Of a DNA stretch of 64,000 nucleotides, positions 49,461 to 56,290 are shown piece after piece. Source of the stretch: Saccharothrix luteola (GTDB taxonomy: Bacteria; Actinomycetota; Actinomycetes; Mycobacteriales; Pseudonocardiaceae); contig NZ_JAJHUO010000005.1 in assembly GCF_020859565.1 (NCBI RefSeq), forward strand, positions 335,671 through 399,670, written 5' to 3'. The translations under genes and the position numbers were made by a program. Positions within the stretch are counted from its first letter, which is position 1. Each line of letters starts with the position of its first letter. Below the pieces are notes generated by a model. The model made no database searches, was not told where the DNA came from, and saw only the letters and a program-made list of their open reading frames with translations.

Positions 49461-51272
49461 ATGAGCTTGCACGTGGCGGTGGACTTCGGCACGTCCAGCA
49501 CCTGCGTCGCGATGTCGCTGCACGGCCGGGAACCGCAGGTCGTCGTGGTCGACGGCCAGCCGATCGTGCCCTCCGCGGTGTTCGCCGCCGCCGACGGCAC
49601 GCTGTTCGTCGGCCAGGAGGCCGAACGGCAGGCCGCGGTGGACCCGTCCCGCTACGAGCCGCACCCCAAGCGCCGCGTCGACGAGGGCGAACTGCTGCTC
49701 GGCACCAGCGTGCTGCCGGTGGTCGACGTCGTCCGGGCCGTGCTGACCAGGGCGGTGGACGAGGCGCGGCGCGTGGCCGGCGGCGCCCGGGTCGACCTGC
49801 TCGTGCTCACCCACCCCGCCGACTGGGGCGCGATCCGCACCAGGGTGCTCCTGCACGCGGCACGGGGGCTCGGCCAGGAGCTGCGGCTGGTGCCCGAGCC
49901 GGTCGCGGCGGCGGTGTTCCACTCGGCGACCCACGCCATCCCGGACGGCGCGGCGCTGGCCGTGCTCGACCTCGGCGGCGGCACGGTCGACGCCAGCGTG
50001 GTGGCCCGCCAGGGCGGCACGTTCCGCGTGCTGGCCACCAAGGGCGACCCCGGCTTCGGCGGCGCGGACGTCGACCAGGCGCTGCTGGAGCACGTCGGCT
50101 CGCTGGTCTCGCCCGGCGACCCGGACGCGTGGCGGCAGCTCGTGGAGGGCCGCGAGCTGTCCGACCGCCGCAAGCGCCGGGTGCTGCGCCAGGACGTGCG
50201 CGGCGCGAAGGAGACCCTGTCCCGGCACGCCTACACCGACGTGCCGATGCCGCCGCCGTTCCCCGACGCCCACGTCACCCGCACCGACCTGGAACGCCTG
50301 ATCGGCACGCCGCTCACCAGGGCCGCCGCGCTGGTGGTGACGGCGGTGCGCGACGCCGGGCTCGACCCGCGCGGCCTCGCCGGCGTGTTCCTGGTCGGCG
50401 GGTCCAGCCGCATCCCGCTGGTGGCCCGCCTGGTGCTGGAGCAGTCCGGCGTGGTGCCGACGAGCATCGACCAGCCGGAGACCGTGGTGGCCCGCGGCGC
50501 GCTCAGAGCGGTGAGCGTGGACCCGTTGCGCACCGGCGCGCTGCCCACCGGCACGGGCGACGTCACCCGCAAGATCACCGAGGACCACACCCGCAAGATC
50601 ACCCGGCGGATCACGGCGTCGCCGCCCGCCGGGTTCCCCCAGCCGCCGTACTTCCCGCCGCCCACCCCCGCGCCCGTGCAGGCCCCACCGCGCCGCAGCC
50701 GCGTGCCGCTGCTCGTGGCGGCCGCCGTCGTGGCCGTCGCCGTCGCCGCGTCCACGGCGTACGTGCTGAGCCGGGGCGACGCCACGACGGGCGACCCGAC
50801 CACACCCGCCCCGTCCTCCACGACCACGTCCGGCGACACCGAGGGCAAGATCATCGCGCAGTACGACTACAGCTTCACCGTGCCGGGCGGGTGGCAGCAG
50901 ACCGGCGGCCAGGTCGAGAGCCGCAAGGTGCTGCTCAAGCCCGAGGCGCCCGAGTCGACCCGGGACGTCATCGCGGTGGAGGAGCGGCGGCTCAACTACA
51001 ACGCCACCCAGGACCCGGCACGGGCCGAGACCGAGTTGCGCGAGCAGTACGACCAGCGGGCGAACGTGTCCGATTTCGACGCTTCCGCCGACTTCGCCAC
51101 CAAGGATGTCGTTTACTACCGGGAAGTGGTGGAGTCGGCCGTCATCGACTGGTACGTGCTGTTCCAGGACGACGTGCAGGTCAGCGTGGGGTGCCAGTAC
51201 CCGCAGGACGGGCACGACCGGGTCCGCCCCGCGTGCGAGCAGGTCGTCCGCACGCTGACCGTGACCAGCTGA
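49461..51272 (+). CDS. Hsp70-like protein with type VII secretion-associated C-terminal domain
   Basis: This 603-aa protein starts with an actin/Hsp70-type nucleotide domain (VDFGTSSTCVAM at 7-18, VLDLGGGTVDASV, FLVGGSSRIPLV). The peptide-binding domain of DnaK is absent; instead a proline-rich linker and one membrane helix (about 413-438) lead to an external domain, YDYSFTVPGGWQQTGGQVESRK to YVLFQDDVQVSVGCQYP. That domain resembles the Rv3446c family found in ESX-4 loci between eccC and the esx genes, which is exactly its place here. It may link cytosolic nucleotide state to the secretion channel. Confidence 0.85.
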   Translation: MSLHVAVDFGTSSTCVAMSLHGREPQVVVVDGQPIVPSAVFAAADGTLFVGQEAERQAAVDPSRYEPHPKRRVDEGELLLGTSVLPVVDVVRAVLTRAVDEARRVAGGARVDLLVLTHPADWGAIRTRVLLHAARGLGQELRLVPEPVAAAVFHSATHAIPDGAALAVLDLGGGTVDASVVARQGGTFRVLATKGDPGFGGADVDQALLEHVGSLVSPGDPDAWRQLVEGRELSDRRKRRVLRQDVRGAKETLSRHAYTDVPMPPPFPDAHVTRTDLERLIGTPLTRAAALVVTAVRDAGLDPRGLAGVFLVGGSSRIPLVARLVLEQSGVVPTSIDQPETVVARGALRAVSVDPLRTGALPTGTGDVTRKITEDHTRKITRRITASPPAGFPQPPYFPPPTPAPVQAPPRRSRVPLLVAAAVVAVAVAASTAYVLSRGDATTGDPTTPAPSSTTTSGDTEGKIIAQYDYSFTVPGGWQQTGGQVESRKVLLKPEAPESTRDVIAVEERRLNYNATQDPARAETELREQYDQRANVSDFDASADFATKDVVYYREVVESAVIDWYVLFQDDVQVSVGCQYPQDGHDRVRPACEQVVRTLTVTS

Positions 51273-51288
51273 CTTTGTGGGGAATGTG

Positions 51289-51711
51289 ATGACCGGCATC
51301 CCGGAGGCCTTCGCCCGGTTCCGCTCGGACCTCGACGCCGCCGTGACCAGGGGCCGGCGCGCGGCGGACGCCGCGGGCGCGAAGAACGCGGCCCAGCGCG
51401 ACCGCAACAAGCGGCTCGCCGAGCAGGCCAAGGCCGGGCAGGTCCAGCCCGACCGGCACGCGCCCACGTCACCGGACGTCCAGCGGGTCGCCACCGGGTT
51501 CCGCCACCACCGCGGCCTGCCCGTGGAGGAGTTGCCCCCCGCGCAGGAACTGCTCGCGCCGGAGAAATCGCGAGAGCAAACGGACGCGAATGCAAATGCA
51601 GTTCCGCCACGCCCGGCGCTCGGTTCCCGCGCGGTGGCCGGCCCGAGCGGCCAACTTCCCCCCGAAAGGGGCGATGACGAGGACTTTTCGCAAGCGCGAA
51701 TCCTCTACTGA
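51289..51711 (+). CDS. small protein with acidic DEDF C-terminus
   Basis: This 140-aa protein is of unknown function. It begins MTGIPEAFARFRSDLDAAVTRG, is Arg/Ala/Gln-rich and probably helical to residue 55, then disordered, and ends GDDEDFSQARILY. The ending resembles DDDDDFGGQSWLT of the coiled-coil protein at 59194, which also sits beside ESX substrates. The ATG at 51289 has GGGGAA five bases upstream. Codon use becomes less GC-biased in the last third. It is 16 bases after the Hsp70-like gene and before the esx pair. Confidence 0.7.
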   Translation: MTGIPEAFARFRSDLDAAVTRGRRAADAAGAKNAAQRDRNKRLAEQAKAGQVQPDRHAPTSPDVQRVATGFRHHRGLPVEELPPAQELLAPEKSREQTDANANAVPPRPALGSRAVAGPSGQLPPERGDDEDFSQARILY

Positions 51712-51857
51712 CCCCGTTCCGGGACCCGTCGCGTTTACAACCGCAACTACTTCCGGAGAAGTCGCGACAGCGTGGAACCGGACGTGGCAAGGTCTGCGTC
51801 GTAACAGGCGTACGAACCGAGAACGCCTGATCACTTCGACCAAGGGGGTCGCACCCA

Positions 51858-52169
51858 ATGGCTGGTTACTCGACCGGACATGAAGAGCTCGTCGGCGCAG
51901 CGAAGGACATCGTCAGCACCAACGGCAACGTCCAGGGCGTCCTGGGGCAGCTGGGCAACACGATCGACGGCCTGTCGAGCGCGTGGCAGGGTGGCGCGGC
52001 GATCGCCTTCAACAAGCTGATGGAGCGCTTCCGCGAGGACGCCGACAAGCTGCAGAAGGCCCTGATGGACATCGCCGAGCAGATGGACGGCAGCGCGGCG
52101 ACCTACATCCAGCAGGAAGAGGAGCAGGCGCAGGAGATGTCGGCCATCACCAACCGGCTCGGCGGCTGA
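51858..52169 (+). CDS. WXG100 family protein, first of the pair
   Basis: This 103-aa protein has the two-helix hairpin of WXG100 substrates, with Trp43-Gln-Gly45 at the turn (SSAWQGGAAIAF) and a C-terminal Y-x3-E secretion signal (YIQQE). It should pair with the next gene product as a heterodimer exported by EccC. Position corresponds to esxU in the ESX-4 order, though I cannot assign it by sequence alone. AAGGGGG precedes the ATG. Confidence 0.92.
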   Translation: MAGYSTGHEELVGAAKDIVSTNGNVQGVLGQLGNTIDGLSSAWQGGAAIAFNKLMERFREDADKLQKALMDIAEQMDGSAATYIQQEEEQAQEMSAITNRLGG

Positions 52170-52197
52170 TCCATCCCGAATTCAGGTCGCGTTCCAC

Positions 52198-52235
52198 ATC
52201 TTTTCGCTTTCTTTCTTCTTTCTGACTTCACTTCC
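52198..52235 (+). other. pyrimidine-rich leader before the second WXG100 gene
   Basis: A run of almost only C and T (ATCTTTTCGCTTTCTTTC, then TTCTTTCTGACTTCACTTCC) leads into an AAGGGGAG site (52236-52243) and the ATG at 52247. It is strikingly AT-rich for this GC-rich window and should stay unstructured, favouring ribosome loading. Confidence 0.6.
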
Positions 52236-52246
52236 AAGGGGAGATC

Positions 52247-52543
52247 ATGGTCGACGCCAACAACATCAAGGTTGACTTCGGGCAGCTGAGCAGCGCAGCG
52301 GGCGACATCAGCAGCCAGGCCGGCAAGATCCAGTCCGAGCTCGACAACCTGAAGTCGCGCCTCACGCCCGTCATCGCGCAGTGGGACGGTGGCGCGTCGG
52401 CGAGCTACCAGGAGGCGCAGCGCGCGTGGGACGAGTCGGCCGCGGGTCTCCAGCAGGTGCTGGCCCAGATCGGCACGGCCGTCCAGTCCGCGACCGACGC
52501 GTACCAGGCCGCTGAGGCCAAGAACCAGGGCCGCTGGGCCTGA
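52247..52543 (+). CDS. WXG100 family protein, second of the pair
   Basis: This 98-aa protein has Trp46-Asp-Gly48 (IAQWDGGASASYQEA) and a C-terminal Y-x3-E signal (AYQAAEAKN). It is the likely partner of the preceding WXG100 protein and occupies the esxT position just before rplM. A very strong hairpin follows. Confidence 0.93.
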   Translation: MVDANNIKVDFGQLSSAAGDISSQAGKIQSELDNLKSRLTPVIAQWDGGASASYQEAQRAWDESAAGLQQVLAQIGTAVQSATDAYQAAEAKNQGRWA

Positions 52544-52561
52544 TTCGGCCGCACGACCCCC

Positions 52562-52598
52562 CGCGGGCCCCGGGATCCTCGAGGATCCGGGGCCCGCG
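52562..52598 (+). terminator. terminator after the esx pair
   Basis: The 37 bases form an almost perfect palindrome: CGCGGGCCCC pairs with GGGGCCCGCG, and inside it GGATCCT pairs with AGGATCC, with one bulged G. It ends the ESX transcript before rplM. Confidence 0.88.
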
Positions 52599-52675
52599 TA
52601 CGTGTTTCGGCCGGTCCGCCAGGGTGCGGTCCGGGTCGGTCGAGGCAGGTCCGGAGGGGTTCGGGAGGGGTCGTT

Positions 52676-52705
52676 TTGACCCGCGCCGACCCCAACCGGT
52701 ATCTT
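52676..52705 (+). promoter_or_regulatory. probable housekeeping promoter of rplM-rpsI
   Basis: TTGACC (52676-52681) and TATCTT (52700-52705) with an 18-base spacer. GTTTTGACCCG and GGTATCTT are identical to the rpsL promoter. The predicted leader is about 120 bases. Confidence 0.75.
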
Positions 52706-52834
52706 CCTACGTTGTTGTGCGGTAACTGGTGCGCACTATGCGTACCTCGTGTTCTGGTCCTCTGCCCACCTGGGGTCTCTGGCCTGAGCAGCCGCCGCAA
52801 TGACCCCAGACGCAAGTGACGACGAGGTAGACCC

Positions 52835-53278
52835 GTGCGCACGTACAGCCCGAAGCCCGGCGAGGTGACCCGAACCTGGCACGTGATCGACGCCCAGGAC
52901 GTGGTGCTCGGTCGGCTCGCCACCCAGGCCGCGACGCTGCTGCGCGGCAAGCACAAGCCGACTTACGCACCTCACGTTGACACCGGTGACTTCGTCATCG
53001 TCATCAACGCGGACAAGGTGGCGTTGACCGGCAAGAAGCGTGATCAGGAGTTCGTGTACCGGCACTCCGGTTTTCCGGGCGGCCTGAGCCAGCGCTCGTT
53101 CGGCGAGGTGCTCGACACCCGCGCCGACCGGCTGGTCGAGAAGGCGATCAAGGGCATGCTGCCCAAGAACCGCCTCGGCCGCGCGATCGCGGGCAAGCTC
53201 AAGGTCTACACGGGCCCGAACCACCCGCACGCTGCGCAGCAGCCGCAGCCGTTCGAGATCAAGAAGGTCGCCCAGTGA
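52835..53278 (+). CDS. rplM: 50S ribosomal protein L13
   Basis: L13 (147 aa) is an early 50S assembly protein. [31 protein letters not shown] and the [11 protein letters not shown] segment are canonical. The GTG at 52835 has GAGG upstream. The stop overlaps the rpsI GTG by four bases. The gene lies right after the esx pair, as in mycobacterial ESX-4. Confidence 0.98.
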   Translation: MRTYSPKPGEVTRTWHVIDAQDVVLGRLATQAATLLRGKHKPTYAPHVDTGDFVIVINADKVALTGKKRDQEFVYRHSGFPGGLSQRSFGEVLDTRADRLVEKAIKGMLPKNRLGRAIAGKLKVYTGPNHPHAAQQPQPFEIKKVAQ

Positions 53279-53892
53279 CCGAGCACCAGACCGAGGACAT
53301 CGACGTGACGACCCCTGAGGCCGAGCTCGACGCGGTCGAGACCGACGCCGTGGAGACCGACGCCGTCGAGGCGGAGGCCACCGAGGCCGAGGCCCCGGAG
53401 GCGGAAGCCGCCGAAGCCGACGCCACCGAAGGCGAGACCCCCGAAGCCGAGGACGCCGAGGTCGAGGGCACGCCCGTCGTGCGGCACACCCTCAACGCGG
53501 GTGCGCACCACCTCGCGCAGACGGTCGGCCGGCGCAAGCAGGCCATCGTCCGCGTGCGTCTCCTCCCCGGCACCGGCAAGTTCACCCTGAACGGGAAGTC
53601 GATGGACGACTACTTCCCGAACAAGGTGCACCAGCAGCTCATCCGCGAGCCCCTGGTGACGACGGAGAAGCCGGAGACGTTCGACGTCATCGCGACCCTG
53701 CGTGGCGGCGGCACCACCGGCCAGGCCGGTGCGCTGCGCCTCGCGATCGCGCGTGCGCTCATCGCCGTCGACTCCGAGGACCGCCCGGTGCTGAAGAAGG
53801 CCGGCTTCCTCACCCGTGACCCCCGGGTCAAGGAGCGGAAGAAGTACGGTCTCAAGAAGGCCCGCAAGGCGCCTCAGTACAGCAAGCGCTGA
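53275..53892 (+). CDS. rpsI: 30S ribosomal protein S9 with acidic extension
   Basis: S9 (205 aa) reaches the P site with its C-terminal tail, here [12 protein letters not shown] as in all bacteria. The core starts at [14 protein letters not shown] near residue 83. The first 70 residues are an added acidic arm made of repeated ETDAVE and EAEA steps, much longer than in mycobacteria. Start GTG 53275 overlaps rplM. A later start cannot be excluded, but none has a better ribosome binding site. Confidence 0.96.
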   Translation: MTEHQTEDIDVTTPEAELDAVETDAVETDAVEAEATEAEAPEAEAAEADATEGETPEAEDAEVEGTPVVRHTLNAGAHHLAQTVGRRKQAIVRVRLLPGTGKFTLNGKSMDDYFPNKVHQQLIREPLVTTEKPETFDVIATLRGGGTTGQAGALRLAIARALIAVDSEDRPVLKKAGFLTRDPRVKERKKYGLKKARKAPQYSKR

Positions 53893-53929
53893 CCTTTCCC
53901 GGGTCGAGCGAGCACCATCCTGCGGGAGC

Positions 53930-53979
53930 AGTCAGTTCTTCGTCGAACTGCTGCTCCCGCAGTGTTTTTCCCCCCTCAT
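53930..53979 (+). terminator. rho-independent terminator after rpsI
   Basis: A 17-pair stem with one bulged T (CTGCGGGAGCAG-t-CAGTT at 53930-53947, complement 53956-53972) is followed by TGTTTTTC. The strongest terminator in the window. Confidence 0.95.
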
Positions 53980-54009
53980 CGTCCTGTGTGCATGGAGGTC
54001 ACGGCGATC

Positions 54010-55344
54010 ATGGCTCGGCTGTTCGGCACTGACGGCGTACGCGGTCTCGCCAACGCGGACCTGACCCCTGAACTCGCGCTGTCCATCGCCGCCTCGGCGG
54101 CACGGGTGCTGGCCGAGCACGACCGCTCGCACCGGCCGGTCGCGGTCGTCGGCCGCGACCCGCGGGCCAGCGGCGAGATGCTGGAGGCGGCCGTCGTGGC
54201 CGGCCTCACATCGGCGGGCGCGGACGTGCTGCGCGCGGGCGTGCTGCCGACACCGGCGGTCGCCTACCTGGTGTCGGCGCTCGGCGCCGACGTCGGCGTG
54301 ATGATCTCCGCCTCGCACAACCCGATGCCCGACAACGGCATCAAGCTGTTCGCCGCGGGCGGGCACAAGCTGCCCGACGCGGTCGAGGACGAGATCGAGC
54401 AGAAGCTGGGCGACCGCGACCACCGGCCGACCGGCGCGGGCATCGGCCGCGTCCACGACATCGAGGACGCCGAGGGCCAGTACGTGCAGCACCTGCTGAA
54501 GGTGACGCCGCACCGCCTGGACGGCCTGAAAGTCGTGGTGGACTGCGCGAACGGCGCCGCGTCCGTGGCCGCCCCGGACGCCTACCGCCGCGCGGGTGCC
54601 GAGGTCGTGGAGATCCACACCGCGCCCGACGGGCTGAACATCAACGACGCCTGCGGCTCCAACCACGTCGCGAAGCTGCGTGCCGCCGTGGTGGAGCACG
54701 GCGCCGACCTGGGCATCGCCCACGACGGCGACGCGGACCGCTGCGTCGCGGTCGACGCCGACGGCAACGACCTCGACGGCGACCAGGTCATGGCGGTGCT
54801 GGCGCTCGGCATGAAGGAAGCCGGCGAGCTGACCGACAACACGCTGGTCGCGACCGTGATGAGCAACCTCGGCCTGCACCTGGCGATGCGCGAGCACGGC
54901 ATCGCCCTCAAGACCACCGCCGTCGGCGACCGCTACGTGCTGGAGGAGCTGCGCGCGGGCGGGTTCGCGCTGGGCGGCGAGCAGTCCGGGCACGTGATCC
55001 TCCCGGCGCACGCCACCACCGGCGACGGCCTGCTGACCGCGTTGCGGCTGATGTCGCGGATGGCGGAGACCGGCAAGCCGCTGGCCGAGCTGGCGGGCGT
55101 GATGCACCGGCTGCCGCAGGTGCTGATCAACGTGGTCGTCGGCGACAAGGCGGCGGTGGCGAAGGACGCGGCCGTCAACGAGGCGGTCGCCGCCGTGACG
55201 GCCGAGCTCGGCGACACGGGCCGGGTGCTGCTGCGACCGTCCGGCACCGAGCAGTTGGTGCGGGTCATGGTCGAGGCGGCCACGCCCGAGCTCGCGGAGT
55301 CCGCGGCGCAGCGGCTCGCCGGTGTGGTTTCCTCGGTGCACTGA
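54010..55344 (+). CDS. glmM: phosphoglucosamine mutase
   Basis: GlmM (444 aa) converts glucosamine-6-phosphate to glucosamine-1-phosphate for UDP-GlcNAc and peptidoglycan. The phosphoserine is Ser102 in [14 protein letters not shown], the metal loop is DGDADR and the substrate loop is GGEQSGH; the phosphate-binding [15 protein letters not shown] is near the end. The ATG at 54010 gives [12 protein letters not shown]; the ORF could start at 53962 but that part is not conserved. It follows rpsI as in mycobacteria. Confidence 0.97.
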   Translation: MARLFGTDGVRGLANADLTPELALSIAASAARVLAEHDRSHRPVAVVGRDPRASGEMLEAAVVAGLTSAGADVLRAGVLPTPAVAYLVSALGADVGVMISASHNPMPDNGIKLFAAGGHKLPDAVEDEIEQKLGDRDHRPTGAGIGRVHDIEDAEGQYVQHLLKVTPHRLDGLKVVVDCANGAASVAAPDAYRRAGAEVVEIHTAPDGLNINDACGSNHVAKLRAAVVEHGADLGIAHDGDADRCVAVDADGNDLDGDQVMAVLALGMKEAGELTDNTLVATVMSNLGLHLAMREHGIALKTTAVGDRYVLEELRAGGFALGGEQSGHVILPAHATTGDGLLTALRLMSRMAETGKPLAELAGVMHRLPQVLINVVVGDKAAVAKDAAVNEAVAAVTAELGDTGRVLLRPSGTEQLVRVMVEAATPELAESAAQRLAGVVSSVH

Positions 55345-55362
55345 CCGAAGACGCGGGGGGGT

Positions 55363-55854
55363 GTGCCGGTGGTGAACATCGGACCGATGGAGCTGATCAT
55401 CATCTTCCTGGTGCTCGTCGCCGGGGTGGTGGTCCTGATCGTGGTCACCACGAAGAAGCGCAACCGGCCGCCCGGCCACCCGCACCAACCCGGCGGCTAC
55501 CCGCCACCCGGTTACGGCCCACCCCACGGGCAGCCGGGCTACGGCCCGCCCCAAGGCTACGGCCAGGGACAACCGGGCTACGGCCCACCTCCGGGGCAGC
55601 CCGGTTACGGTCAGCCACCAGGACAGCCCGGCTACGGCCAGCCGCCTCAGGGGCAACCGGGCTTCGGCCAGCCGGGGCCGGGCCAGCCGCCGCCCGGACA
55701 GCCTGGTTACGGCCAACCGGGGCCGGGGCAGCCGCCGCCGGGACAACAGGGCTACGGCCAACCGGGCCAACCGCCGCACGGCCGGCCGCCGCAGGACCCG
55801 GGGCCCTACCCGCCCGGCCCGCCGTCGGATGGCACGCCGCCACCGCAGGGCTGA
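55363..55854 (+). CDS. membrane-anchored Pro/Gly/Tyr repeat protein
   Basis: This 163-aa protein has one N-terminal membrane helix (MELIIIFLVLVAGVVVLIVV), a KKRNR stop-transfer, and then about 125 residues of GQPGYGQPP-type repeats, each with one Tyr or Phe. No domain is recognised. Such tails are disordered and may condense or bind cell wall. Start may be GTG 55363, GTG 55372 or ATG 55387. It is 18 bases after glmM, probably cotranscribed, and before the second ESX substrate module. Confidence 0.75.
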   Translation: MPVVNIGPMELIIIFLVLVAGVVVLIVVTTKKRNRPPGHPHQPGGYPPPGYGPPHGQPGYGPPQGYGQGQPGYGPPPGQPGYGQPPGQPGYGQPPQGQPGFGQPGPGQPPPGQPGYGQPGPGQPPPGQQGYGQPGQPPHGRPPQDPGPYPPGPPSDGTPPPQG

Positions 55855-55981
55855 GGCCGGTTCGCGAAGGCAATCGACTTCGCCGATCCGAGCGAGTCCG
55901 CCCACCCGGGCTGCGATCCTTGGTCGGAACCCGGAACGGCGCCGTCGCGTCTGAACGGGGACGAAGGGGAGGCACCAGCGC

Positions 55982-56290
55982 ATGTCGGGTTACCAGGCGA
56001 ACGCGGGCGAGCTGATGGCTTCCGCGACGACCATCCAGGGCGTCGCGGGTGACATCGAGGAGTACAAGACCAAGGTCACGTCCAGCGCGGTCACGGCCAA
56101 GGACTTCGGCCGTGAGCACACCGCGGGCGGCTCCCGCTACCTCGCCGGCCTGCCGAAGATCGCCGAGGCGATCACCGCGCACGCGACCGCCATGCGCGGC
56201 GTCGCCGACAAGCTCCGCGAATCGGCCAACGGCTACGACTGGTCCGACCAGGGCAACGCCGACACGTTCAACAACACCGGGAACAAGTGA
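55982..56290 (+). CDS. EspC-like type VII secretion target, second module
   Basis: This 102-aa helical protein matches the EspC pattern: ELMASATTIQGVAGDIEEY, then FGREHTAGGSRYLAGLPKIAEAITAHATAMRGVADKLRESANGYDWSDQGNADTF. GGGGAGG lies upstream of the ATG. Its stop overlaps the start of the large partner gene, as in the first module at 34543. Confidence 0.82.
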   Translation: MSGYQANAGELMASATTIQGVAGDIEEYKTKVTSSAVTAKDFGREHTAGGSRYLAGLPKIAEAITAHATAMRGVADKLRESANGYDWSDQGNADTFNNTGNK

